From Acidobacteria bacterium RIFCSPLOWO2_12_FULL_68_19 (GTDB lineage Bacteria; Acidobacteriota; Vicinamibacteria; Vicinamibacterales; UBA2999), in contig MELF01000008.1 in assembly GCA_001767525.1 (NCBI GenBank), positions 68,748 through 132,747 on the forward strand: DNA of 64,000 nt. Reading direction: 5' to 3'. The position numbers and the translations under genes are program-made. Shown piece by piece: positions 37,402-45,819 of the stretch (positions are counted from its first letter, which is position 1; every line of letters starts with the position of its first letter). The notes beneath the pieces were generated by a model. The model was not told the DNA's origin and made no database searches. It worked only from the letters and a program-made list of their open reading frames with translations.

Positions 37402-38121
37402 TCATCCGCGACAGGGAAGCCGATCGAAGAGAAACCGCCGAGCCCGCAGCGCGGGAATCAACTGCGCCGTCGCCTCGATCGCGTGCCGCCGATCGGCGCG
37501 CGGATCGCGATGGTGGCCGTCGTGCATGACGATGACGTCACCGGCATCGGCGCGGCGCGCCAGACGCTCGGCGAGTGACGCCGCCTCGCGCGGGCGCCAC
37601 CAGTTCCAGTCCCACAGCCCCCAGCTCCAGCCGGCGAGACGGTACCCGGCACGGTCGAGCGCCTCGTAGAGCGCGCCGCTGCGCCATCCGGCGTGCGGGC
37701 GGAAGAACCGGCACGGCCGTCCGCCGGTCAGCCGTTCGATGCGGTCGGCGAACTGCCGCAGCCTGTCGGCAATCGCCTCGGGCGTGCGGAGCATCAGCCA
37801 CCGTGCGTTCGAGTGCAGTCCGACGCCGTGCCCCTCTGCGAACATGCGGCCGACGATCGGCGCCGTCTCCTCGGTCAGGTGATCGTCGATCAGAAAGAAG
37901 GTCGCGGCGGCCCGTTCGCGCGCCAGGACATCGAGCAGTTCCGGCGTTGCCGTCGGATTCGGCCCGTCGTCGTACGTGAGGTACACGGTCGGCGCGGCGG
38001 GATCGGCCGGCAGGCGCCAGACCGACTCGTCGCGCTGCAGCGCCTCGAGCAGGAACGCGAAGGGCGCCGTATGGGCGAGTGCCACGAGCCCCGCGCCGAC
38101 CGCCATGAAGACCTCGACCAT
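37402..38121 (-). CDS. Polysaccharide deacetylase family protein (NodB fold)
   Basis: This is a 239-residue protein with one N-terminal hydrophobic segment (FMAVGAGLVALAHTAPFAFL). The NodB motif 1 is TVYLTYDDGPNPTATPE with the catalytic and metal Asp. Motif 2 normally reads H(S/T)xxH, but here is GLHSNARW, so the second His is replaced by Arg. Later motifs are FFRPHAGWRSG, WSWGLWDWNWW and GDVIVMHDGHH. The family removes acetyl groups from cell-wall or surface sugars. Metal binding may be altered by the missing His. Its start codon overlaps that of the divergent pseudouridine synthase; a second ATG 5 codons later is also possible. Confidence 0.82.
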   Translation of the reverse strand: MVEVFMAVGAGLVALAHTAPFAFLLEALQRDESVWRLPADPAAPTVYLTYDDGPNPTATPELLDVLARERAAATFFLIDDHLTEETAPIVGRMFAEGHGVGLHSNARWLMLRTPEAIADRLRQFADRIERLTGGRPCRFFRPHAGWRSGALYEALDRAGYRLAGWSWGLWDWNWWRPREAASLAERLARRADAGDVIVMHDGHHRDPRADRRHAIEATAQLIPALRARRFLFDRLPCRG

Positions 38122-39094
38122 GACCGATCGCAGTCTACAATCGCCCGTGCCCTCCTGGGACGTGCCGCCGGAGGCGGCCGGCATACGGCTCGACAAGTTC
38201 CTCGCGGCGCCCGATCGGCTCGGCTCCCGCGGACGCGCGGCGGACGCCCTCGCGAAAGGGAAGGTGTTCGTCAACGACGCCGAAGCCGGAGGCGCCGAGG
38301 CGGCGCGGCGGCTGGCCGCGGGCGACGTCGTACGGGTCTGGCTCGATCGGCCGGGCAGCGCCAGGCCGCGGGCCTCCTCACGCGCGGGCGAGCTGCCGAT
38401 CCTCTTCGAGGACAAATCGCTCATCGTCGTGAACAAGCCGGCGGGACTGCTGGCGGTGCCGCTCGCCGGGCGCAGCGGCGCGGCGTCGGCCTACGACTGC
38501 CTCGAAGGCCACCTGCGCCCGGGCGGCCGGCGCCGGCCGCTCGTCGTCCACCGGATCGATCGCGACACCTCGGGCCTGGTCGTCTTCGCCAAGGATCCGC
38601 GGGCGCAGCGGGCGCTCAAGGAGCAGTTCCGGCGCCGCACGCCCGAGCGCGTGTACTGGGCGGTGGTGCACGGCCACCCGAGCCCGGAGCAGGGCGCCTG
38701 GCGCGATCGGCTCGTCTGGGACGCCGAGGCGCTGCTGCAGAAGCGCGCCCATCCCGACGAGGCCAAGGGGAAGGCGGCGATCAGCCATTACCGGGTGCTC
38801 GAGTCGCTCTCCGGCGCCTCGCTCGTCGAGATTCGTCTGGAGACCGGCAAGCGCAACCAGATCCGCGTGCAGGCGCGGCTGCACGGCCACACGCTCGTGG
38901 GGGAGCGGCTCTACGTCGGCCGCGGCGGCGCCCCCGAGCCGCCGATCGCGTTCCCGCGGCAGGCGCTGCACGCCTACCGGCTGTCGTTCCGGCATCCGGT
39001 GGACGGCCGCCCGCTCACCTTCGAGGCGCCGCTGCCCGGCGATCTGGCGGTGCTCGTGGCGCGCCTCCGTGCTGCGGCGCGCGCGCGCATTTGA
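38120..39094 (+). CDS. RluA-family pseudouridine synthase
   Basis: This is a 324-residue enzyme that isomerises uridines in rRNA or tRNA. It has an S4-like RNA-binding domain (GIRLDKFLAAPDRLGSRGRA), the substrate motif ILFEDKSLIVVNKPAGLLAV and the catalytic HRIDRDTSGLVVFAKD with its Asp. KRNQIRVQARLHGHTLVGE and RQALHAYRLSFRHP complete the RluA/RluD pattern. The exact target site is unknown. The first ATG shares its bases with the divergent deacetylase start, leaving no leader between them. Confidence 0.9.
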   Translation: MTDRSLQSPVPSWDVPPEAAGIRLDKFLAAPDRLGSRGRAADALAKGKVFVNDAEAGGAEAARRLAAGDVVRVWLDRPGSARPRASSRAGELPILFEDKSLIVVNKPAGLLAVPLAGRSGAASAYDCLEGHLRPGGRRRPLVVHRIDRDTSGLVVFAKDPRAQRALKEQFRRRTPERVYWAVVHGHPSPEQGAWRDRLVWDAEALLQKRAHPDEAKGKAAISHYRVLESLSGASLVEIRLETGKRNQIRVQARLHGHTLVGERLYVGRGGAPEPPIAFPRQALHAYRLSFRHPVDGRPLTFEAPLPGDLAVLVARLRAAARARI

Positions 39095-39124
39095 CCGAGG
39101 CGGCACGGGGATGTACCGTCGCCG

Positions 39125-40393
39125 GTGATGTCGCCGCACACCCGCATTCTGACGGGACTGGTCGCAGGCGCCTCCGCCGGCACGCTCGTCAACGTCTTCG
39201 CCGGCGGCAGTCCGCTGCTGATCGGGTTCGTCGCCAACGTCGCCGAGCCGCTGGGGCGCGTGTGGCTGAACGGGCTCATCATGGTGGTCGTCCCGCTCAT
39301 CATTTCGACCGTGGCCGTGGGCGTGGCCGGGCTCGGCAGCCTGGCGCACGTGGGGCGCATCGGCCTCCTCACGCTGCTGACGTTCCTCCTGCTCACCGCC
39401 GCGGCGACGCTGCTCGGGCTCGTCGCGGTGAACGTGGTCCAGCCGGGCGCCGGCCTCGATCCCGCGGTGACGTCGCGGCTGATGGAGACCTACCGGGGAC
39501 AGGCCCAGGGCGCCATGGGGCTCGCCCAGGGCGCGCTCGGTATCAACACCTTCGTCAACATGGTGCCGCGCAATCCCATTGGCGCCGCCGCCAACGGGGA
39601 GATGCTGGCGGTGATCGTGTTCGCGCTCTTCATCGGCGTCGGGCTGACGCTGGTGGGCCGCGAGCGCGCCGAGCCGCTGCGCCGGTTGCTCGAGAGCCTG
39701 GGCGAGGTGATGGTGGCGATCATCGGCCTCGTCATGATGCTGGCGCCGTGGGCCGTCTTCGCGCTCATCTTCGCCGTCACCGCGCGGTTCGGCTACGACG
39801 TGCTCGCCAGCCTGATCGCCTACGTCGTCACGGTGATCGTGTGCCTGGCGCTGTTCCTCTTCGGGGGGTACGCGACCGCGCTGCGCGTGCTGGCGCACCG
39901 CAGCCCCGCGGAGTTCTTCCGCAAGGCGCGCATCGTGATGGTGACGGCGTTCTCCACCTCGTCCAGCAACGCGACGCTTCCGACGACCCTCCGGGTGACC
40001 GAGGAGGAGCTGCGCGTTCCGGCGCACATCGCCGGGTTCGTCGTGCCGCTCGGCGCGACGATGAACATGAACGGCACGGCGCTCTTCGAGGGGGTGACGG
40101 TGCTGTTCCTGGCGCAGGTCTTCGGCGTGGAGCTCTCGCTCGCCGCGCAGGTGGTCGTGCTGCTCATGGCGGTGGTGACCGCGATCGGCGCGGCCGGCGT
40201 GCCGGGCGGCTCGATCCCGCTCCTCATCATGGTGCTCGGCATGGTCGGCGTCCCGGTGGAAGGGATCGCCATCGTCCTTGGCGCCGATCGGATCCTCGAC
40301 ATGTGCCGCACCACGGTCAACGTGACCGGCGACATGGTCACGGCGACGATCGTCGACCGCTTCGAGCGCGGAGAGCGGACCGCCGTTACCTGA
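39125..40393 (+). CDS. Dicarboxylate/amino acid:cation symporter (DAACS family)
   Basis: This is a 422-residue membrane transporter with eight or so hydrophobic segments and two hairpins. Family signatures are the serine-rich STSSSNATLPTTLRV and the substrate/sodium site PLGATMNMNGTALFEGVTVL, then AAGVPGGSIPLLIMV and ADRILDMCRTTVNVTGDM. It should import glutamate, aspartate or C4-dicarboxylates with sodium or protons. A GTG at 39125 or the next ATG could be the start. It converges with the metallo-hydrolase gene and overlaps it by 8 bases. Confidence 0.92.
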   Translation: MMSPHTRILTGLVAGASAGTLVNVFAGGSPLLIGFVANVAEPLGRVWLNGLIMVVVPLIISTVAVGVAGLGSLAHVGRIGLLTLLTFLLLTAAATLLGLVAVNVVQPGAGLDPAVTSRLMETYRGQAQGAMGLAQGALGINTFVNMVPRNPIGAAANGEMLAVIVFALFIGVGLTLVGRERAEPLRRLLESLGEVMVAIIGLVMMLAPWAVFALIFAVTARFGYDVLASLIAYVVTVIVCLALFLFGGYATALRVLAHRSPAEFFRKARIVMVTAFSTSSSNATLPTTLRVTEEELRVPAHIAGFVVPLGATMNMNGTALFEGVTVLFLAQVFGVELSLAAQVVVLLMAVVTAIGAAGVPGGSIPLLIMVLGMVGVPVEGIAIVLGADRILDMCRTTVNVTGDMVTATIVDRFERGERTAVT

Positions 40394-41039
40394 GACCGAG
40401 CCGCGCCTTCACGGCGGGCCAGTCGCTCTTGAGCTGCAGGAACGCGTCGATTCCGGCGCACCGGAGGAACGGGTTCGTCTCGAGCTCGAGCGCCAGCGTC
40501 GAGCTCGGGCGGGCGCCGTAGTCGTGCCCCGGCCACACGGTGGCGTCGTGGGGAATGGCCTCGAGCACCCGTTGCAGGCTGTCCCACTCGGTGCGGGCGT
40601 CTGCCTCCGTCCTCGTGCCGCCCACCTTGCCCACGAACAGCAGGTCGCCCGTGACGAGCAGCCGGTAGGCCGGTTCGAAGATCACGACGTGGTCGGGGCA
40701 GTGCCCGGGCACGTGGAGGATCTGCAGCCGCAGGCTGCCGACGTGCAGCTCCTGGAGGTCGGCGAGCGGGACGCCCGGCCTGGTCGGCGCGCGCTCGTAG
40801 GCGGAGAGCGGTGCGCCCGTGCGCTCGCGGGCGACGTCGTTGCCGTTGACGTGGTCGGGATGGGAGTGCGTGTTGAGGACGTGCGTGATCGCGATTCCCT
40901 GATCGGCGGCGCGCTCGACGAACACGTCGGGCGAGTACGACGGATCGATCAGCACCCCTTGCTTCGCGTCGCGGTCGGCGAGCAGGTAGCCGAAGTTCCG
41001 GTCGCCGCCCGCACGAATCTGTTCGAAGATGAGCCGCAT
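40386..41039 (-). CDS. Metallo-beta-lactamase-fold hydrolase (glyoxalase II/persulfide dioxygenase-like)
   Basis: This is a 217-residue single-domain protein with the metal motif THSHPDHVNGNDV (HxHxDH). The following ligands are His in HVPGHCPDHVVI, Asp in LVTGDLLFVG and His in VWPGHDYG. The ending RCAGIDAFLQLKSDW is close to the ETHE1/glyoxalase II group, which handle thioesters or glutathione persulfide. Which of these it is cannot be decided here. It overlaps the convergent transporter. Confidence 0.85.
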   Translation of the reverse strand: MRLIFEQIRAGGDRNFGYLLADRDAKQGVLIDPSYSPDVFVERAADQGIAITHVLNTHSHPDHVNGNDVARERTGAPLSAYERAPTRPGVPLADLQELHVGSLRLQILHVPGHCPDHVVIFEPAYRLLVTGDLLFVGKVGGTRTEADARTEWDSLQRVLEAIPHDATVWPGHDYGARPSSTLALELETNPFLRCAGIDAFLQLKSDWPAVKARLGLR

Positions 41040-41192
41040 GCCCTCCGTCCAGCCCGTATCTTACCGCGACGATACCGGTGCCGAGTTGCGTCCGGGTGGT
41101 GGTGACCGAGGATCCCGGCTGACCTGCGGCGCCGGTGCGGGCGTCGAGGGTTGTCGGGCGCGCACGTCGGCGAGCGCCGTGAACCTGCGTGG

Positions 41193-41198
41193 TACAAT
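41193..41198 (+). promoter_or_regulatory. Candidate -10 box TACAAT upstream of tRNA-Leu
   Basis: TACAAT lies 33 bases before the mature tRNA 5' end. There is no good -35 match at the right distance. Confidence 0.35.
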
Positions 41199-41231
41199 AC
41201 GGCTTCCTGCCCGACACGGGAGTCCCCACCT

Positions 41232-41318
41232 GCGGAAGTGGCGGAATTGGCAGACGCGCTAGCCTCAGGAGCTAGTGGCCGCAAGGCCATCGGGGTTCGA
41301 GTCCCCGCTTCCGCACCA
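41232..41318 (+). tRNA. tRNA-Leu (anticodon CAG)
   Basis: The acceptor stem GCGGAAG/CTTCCGC, the D arm with GGCAGACGC, an anticodon stem CTAGC/GCTAG around loop CTCAGGA, a long class II variable arm (GTGGCCGCAAGGCCAT), the T arm GGGGTTCGAGTCCCC and encoded CCA are all present. Confidence 0.96.
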
Positions 41319-41328
41319 ACGACCTGCG

Positions 41329-42120
41329 CTACACGATCCGCCGCGCCTCGGGCCACCACGCCGCGCGCCGCGGCAGCACGCGTCGCAGCGCCCGCAGCCG
41401 CCGCAGCGTCCCGGTCAGCCGCGCCTCGTCCCGGGCATCCCACGTCCACCCGTACTGCTCGCGAATCGGCGGAGGCAGCAGGCCAAGGGTGACGACGCGG
41501 TTCATCGACGCCAGCGGACCGGCAGCCCAGGCCAGCGGCGGCGCGAGCACGGTTGCCGCCAGCTCGCGCGCCTGCGGGCTCACCGCGACAGCGCCCGACG
41601 CGTAGGTGAAGGTCAGGTACTCCGCGTTCGCGCTCCACGCGCGCGGGACGGCGTCCGGCCTCGCGCCGAGGGCGACCGCGATCTCCGCGGCCTCGTCGCA
41701 ATACCGGTCGCGCTCCTCCGGCGTGAGCGGCGCCACGGTCAGCTCGTAGACGAGCGGGATCGACTCGAGCAGCGTCGCATGCACCCACAAGACGAGCGCC
41801 GGATCCTCGGCGGAATACGGCGCGCCGGCAGCAAAGATGCCGGCCGCGGAGGGGAGGCGCCCGTGCACCCGCCGGTGAATCGCGCGGATCCGCTCGATTG
41901 CGGCCTGCCGTGCCGCCGGGTCGCCGAAGGTGAGCGCCAGCATGGCACGGATGGTGTGGTGCAGGCGGGCGACGGCCGCCACGCCGCCGCGGCGGAACGA
42001 GCTGTGCTCGGCGACGCCGGCGGCCACGAGCGGGTGCGCGAGCTGCAGCAGGATCGCCCGCGACCAGCCGAACACCGCCAGGCGTTCGGCGTTCACGCGC
42101 CGGGACACGAGCAGGTGCAT
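41329..42120 (-). CDS. MpaB/rubber-oxygenase-like family protein (DUF2236)
   Basis: This is a 263-residue, mostly helical protein of the MpaB-type oxygenase family, whose members use a b-type haem in some cases. The motif RAILLQLAHPLVAAGVAEHS near the N-terminus and LVLWVHATLLESIPLVYEL, then EYLTFTYASG are typical. The start was set at MHLLVSRRVNAERLAVFG, as the upstream extension is Arg-rich and unlike the family. Substrate unknown. It is convergent with tRNA-Leu with a 10-base gap. Confidence 0.8.
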   Translation of the reverse strand: MHLLVSRRVNAERLAVFGWSRAILLQLAHPLVAAGVAEHSSFRRGGVAAVARLHHTIRAMLALTFGDPAARQAAIERIRAIHRRVHGRLPSAAGIFAAGAPYSAEDPALVLWVHATLLESIPLVYELTVAPLTPEERDRYCDEAAEIAVALGARPDAVPRAWSANAEYLTFTYASGAVAVSPQARELAATVLAPPLAWAAGPLASMNRVVTLGLLPPPIREQYGWTWDARDEARLTGTLRRLRALRRVLPRRAAWWPEARRIV

Positions 42121-42423
42121 GGTGCGGCTGGTCCGAAAGGGCCCCCTATAAGGTACGAGATCGAGGGTGGCGGCGCGGCGGCCAGGCGTGGCGGGCCGGC
42201 CGTCGGCGGCTCGTACACCCCGTCGGGCGGCGTGCAAAGATTTCGCTTGACCAATCGGCCGTCGGGCCGATAATCGCGGGCACAGTCTTTCTCGGAGCTT
42301 CTCTCGGCGTAAGCGTCCTCATGCGGGGCTCCCGGCGCGCAGCGTGCGCGCCGGGATGTCGTTCACGGCGTCGGATCTCTGGTTGACGGCGGTCCACACG
42401 TACGGAACTCGAGGAGGACTCTC
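42121..42423. promoter_or_regulatory. Divergent intergenic region upstream of the Oar-like receptor pair
   Basis: A plausible sigma-70 promoter for the receptor genes is TTGACC at 42247-42252, an 18-base spacer, and TAATCG at 42271-42276. A perfect 11-bp hairpin (CCCGGCGCGCA-GCG-complement) lies at 42331-42355 in the presumed leader. The ribosome binding site GAGGAGG is just before the ATG. Nothing clear was found for the opposite-strand gene. Confidence 0.5.
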
Positions 42424-45400
42424 ATGATGCGCCTGCTCCGGGACGTCGCGCTCTGCGCGATCGTGCTCCTGCTCGCCGGCGGATCTTCGTCGGCGCAGCT
42501 CTCAACCGCCCAGCTCAGCGGCCACGTGGCTGACGAAAGCGGTGCGGTGCTTCCCGGCGTGACCGTGACGGTCACGCAGACCGACACCGGGTTCACCCGC
42601 ACGGACGTGACCGATGCCAACGGCGCCTACGTGCTGCCGACCCTTCCGCTCGGCCCGTATCGGCTCGAGGTGTCGCTGCCCGGCTTCCGCGCCTACGTGC
42701 AGACGGGCATCGTCCTGCAGGTCGGCGCGTCGCCGGAACTCAACGTGGCGCTGGCGGTCGGCGCGATCGAAGAGGCGGTGACCGTCCAGGGCGCCGCGCC
42801 GCTCGTCGACGTCCAGAGCTCCGGCATCAGCGACGTCGTGCGGAACGAAGAGATCCTCGCGCTGCCGCTCAACGGCCGGAACGCGGCGGAGCTGGTGATG
42901 ATTGCCGGGGCGGCCGTGCAGACGACCACCTCCACGCAGCGGGTCGCGCCGGGCGGCATGGGGATATCGGTCGCGGGCGGCCAGTCGTTCGGCGTCGCCT
43001 ACCTGCTCGACGGCGCCATGCACAACAACCCGCAGGACAACCTGAACCTCCCGTTTCCGTTCCCCGACGCGCTGCAGGAGTTCAGCGTCGCGACGAGCGG
43101 CCTGAACGCCCAGCACGGGATGCACTCGGGCGCGGCGGTCAACGCCGTCACCAGGTCGGGCACCAACCGCCTCGCCGGCAACGCGTTCGAGTTCCTCCGC
43201 GACCGGCGCTTCAACGCCAGGAACCCGTTCGCCCAGAAAGGGTCGGACGGCAAGCCCGCCGATGACGGGCTGCAGCGCAACCAGTTCGGCGGCACGCTCG
43301 GCGGGCCGGTCGTGCGGAACCGGCTCTTCTTCTTCGGCGCCTACCAGGCGACCGTCATCAAGATGCACCCGGCCGACAACGTCGCGTGGGTGCCGACGCC
43401 GGCGATGCTCGCCGGCGACTTCACCTCGTTCGCGTCCCCGGCCTGCAACGGCGGCCGGCAGATTGCGCTGCGGGGCGGGTTCGTGAACAACCGCATCGAC
43501 CCCGGGCAGTTCAGTCCGGCGGCGCTCAATCTCGCCCGGCGTCTGCCTGCGACCACAGACCCCTGCGGCCAGGTGCACTACTCGTTCCTGGACGACAGCA
43601 CCGAGCACCAGTACCTGGGCCGGATGGACTTCCAGCGGACCGCTGACGACACCATCTTCGGGCGGTACATGGCGACGAAGTACGACAAGCCCATTCCGAT
43701 GCGCGACGGCGACAGCCCGTTGTCGCTCTACGACGCGGCCAACAGCCGCAACATCCTGGGCATGGACGCGCTGGCGCACTCGCTGGTGGTCGGCGACACG
43801 CGCGTCTTTGGATCGAACACGGTGAACTCACTGCGGTATTCGTTCAACCGCTCGGGCGTCTACCGCCTGGCGCCGGCGACGTTCGACCCCTACGACCTCG
43901 GGTCGGATGTCTACAGCTACCAGCCCGACGTGGGCGTGTTCATCGTCCAGGGCAACGGGTTCCAGGTGAACAACCCCGGCCCGAGCCGGTTCACCACCGA
44001 CGCCTCGCAACTGAGCAACGACCTGACGCTGGTGCGCGGGAATCACCAGTTGGCGCTCGGCGGCAACCTCGCCTACTGGACGTTCTCGTTCCAGTCGCAC
44101 GCGCGGTCCGGGGGCAACTGGACCTTCAGCGGCCAGCAGACCGGCCTCGGGCTGGCGGACTTGATGCTGGGGCGGATCGGCCGTCTGGAACACGGCGGGC
44201 CGGCGCTCCTGCCGATGGACCAGTGGTACCTGGGTCTGTACGCCCAGGACACCTGGCGCGTGCGTCCGCGGGTGACGCTCAACGCGGGCCTTCGCTGGGA
44301 GCCCTACTTCGGTCAGAGCGTCCTCAATGGCGCGGTCTACAACTTCAGCCGCGAGAACTTCCGGACCAACGTGAAGAGCCAGGTGTTCGTGAACGCGCCG
44401 GCCGGTTTGACCTACCCCGGCGATCCCGGGTTCCCCGGCGGGACGCGCGGGATCAACACGCAGTGGCTGAACTTCTCGCCGCGCGTCGGTCTCGGCTGGG
44501 ACGTCGCCGGCGACGGCCGCACGGCGGTGCGCGCCTCCTATGGGCTCACCTACGACTTCCCGAACGCGGAATACCAGCTCATCAACGCGAACTCGCCGCC
44601 CTACGGCAACCGCACCCTCGTCGAGGATCCCCCGGGGCGCTTGGACCGGCCCTACGCGCACCTCGGCGGGGATCCGCATCCGATTCTCACGAACCGCGAC
44701 ACCCGGTTCATTCCGTACGGAGCGTTCGGCGCCACCGACCCGGACTTGAACTCGCCGCGCGTTCAGCAGTGGAACGTGACGATCGAGCGGCAGCTCGGCA
44801 GGGTCTGGCAGGTGGCGGCGACCTACCTGGGGAGCTACACGGATCGGTTGTGGAATCAGGTTGCGACCAATCCGGGCGTGTTCCTGGGGACCGGCCCCTG
44901 CACGCTGCAGGGGGTGTTCTATGCGACGTGCACCAACAACGGGAATCTGAACCAGCGGCGGCTGTTCTCGCTCTCGGGGGAGAACCCGGCGGCGGCGGCG
45001 CTCATCGGGAACCTGGATATCCACAGCGACGTGGGGACGCAGGCCTATCGCGCGCTCAAGCTGTCGTTCCAGCGCCGCGGCACGGGCATCAACCTGAGCG
45101 GCAATTACACGCTCTCGCGCTGCTTCGGCCATCCCGCGTACCAGACGGGCGGGTTCCCGCAGATCGCCAACGGCTACACCAATCCGGACGATCCCGATTT
45201 CGATCGCGGCTATTGCGACCAGGACCGCACCCACATCGGAGTGCTCAGCGCCGGCGTGCTGACGCCGCAGTTCGCCAGCCCGGGGCTGCGCGTCGCCTTC
45301 TCCGACTGGCGCGTCGGAGGGATTCTCAGCGTCCGCTCGGGTCAGCCGGTCAACGTCATCGCGGGACAGGACCGCGCGTTCAGCGGGATTCAGTTCCAGC

Positions 45401-45768
45401 GCGTCGACCAGGTGCTTGCCAATCCCTACGGGGACAGGAAGACGCCGAACACGTGGTTCAACCCGGCGGCGTTCGCCCAGCCGGCGCCGGGCACGCTCGG
45501 GAACTTCCAGCGCAACAGCGTCAGGGCGCCGGGGTACTGGGCGGTGGATCTGGCGGTGTCGCGGCTCGTCCCGTTCGGCGAGGGGCGCACGCTGGAGCTG
45601 CGGCTCGAGACATTCAACCTGCTCAACACGATCAACTGGGCGCCGCCGGTGCCGGCCATGGGCGCCGACCGGACCCACCACAACTTCAACTCGGGGGCGT
45701 TCGGCCGGATCACCTCGATGACCGGGACGCCGCGCGTCATGCAGTTCGGGGTCAAGTACGGGTTCTAG
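42424..45768 (+). CDS. TonB-dependent receptor, Oar-like, with carboxypeptidase regulatory-like N-terminal domain
   Basis: This is a 1114-residue outer-membrane protein. After a signal peptide (LLRDVALCAIVLLLAGGSSS) comes a Cna-B/carboxypeptidase-like fold (LSGHVADESGAVLPGVTVTV; ANGAYVLPTLPLGPYRLEVS), a plug domain (LNGRNAAELVMIAGA; VAGGQSFGVAYLLDGAMHNN) and a large beta-barrel ending RVMQFGVKYGF with a terminal aromatic residue. This Oar type is greatly expanded in Acidobacteria and presumably takes up or senses polymers. It is followed after 51 bases by a close paralogue, so the pair arose by duplication. Confidence 0.92.
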   Translation: MMRLLRDVALCAIVLLLAGGSSSAQLSTAQLSGHVADESGAVLPGVTVTVTQTDTGFTRTDVTDANGAYVLPTLPLGPYRLEVSLPGFRAYVQTGIVLQVGASPELNVALAVGAIEEAVTVQGAAPLVDVQSSGISDVVRNEEILALPLNGRNAAELVMIAGAAVQTTTSTQRVAPGGMGISVAGGQSFGVAYLLDGAMHNNPQDNLNLPFPFPDALQEFSVATSGLNAQHGMHSGAAVNAVTRSGTNRLAGNAFEFLRDRRFNARNPFAQKGSDGKPADDGLQRNQFGGTLGGPVVRNRLFFFGAYQATVIKMHPADNVAWVPTPAMLAGDFTSFASPACNGGRQIALRGGFVNNRIDPGQFSPAALNLARRLPATTDPCGQVHYSFLDDSTEHQYLGRMDFQRTADDTIFGRYMATKYDKPIPMRDGDSPLSLYDAANSRNILGMDALAHSLVVGDTRVFGSNTVNSLRYSFNRSGVYRLAPATFDPYDLGSDVYSYQPDVGVFIVQGNGFQVNNPGPSRFTTDASQLSNDLTLVRGNHQLALGGNLAYWTFSFQSHARSGGNWTFSGQQTGLGLADLMLGRIGRLEHGGPALLPMDQWYLGLYAQDTWRVRPRVTLNAGLRWEPYFGQSVLNGAVYNFSRENFRTNVKSQVFVNAPAGLTYPGDPGFPGGTRGINTQWLNFSPRVGLGWDVAGDGRTAVRASYGLTYDFPNAEYQLINANSPPYGNRTLVEDPPGRLDRPYAHLGGDPHPILTNRDTRFIPYGAFGATDPDLNSPRVQQWNVTIERQLGRVWQVAATYLGSYTDRLWNQVATNPGVFLGTGPCTLQGVFYATCTNNGNLNQRRLFSLSGENPAAAALIGNLDIHSDVGTQAYRALKLSFQRRGTGINLSGNYTLSRCFGHPAYQTGGFPQIANGYTNPDDPDFDRGYCDQDRTHIGVLSAGVLTPQFASPGLRVAFSDWRVGGILSVRSGQPVNVIAGQDRAFSGIQFQRVDQVLANPYGDRKTPNTWFNPAAFAQPAPGTLGNFQRNSVRAPGYWAVDLAVSRLVPFGEGRTLELRLETFNLLNTINWAPPVPAMGADRTHHNFNSGAFGRITSMTGTPRVMQFGVKYGF

Positions 45769-45819
45769 GAGCGATCGGTCTCTTGCGTTCGGTGTGCCTC
45801 GAACCGAGGGAGTGTATCG

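Noticed and set aside
45769-45819. Misassembly as the cause of the tandem receptor genes
   Set aside because: The two copies differ throughout, including loops and spacer, so they are genuine paralogues rather than a duplicated contig end.
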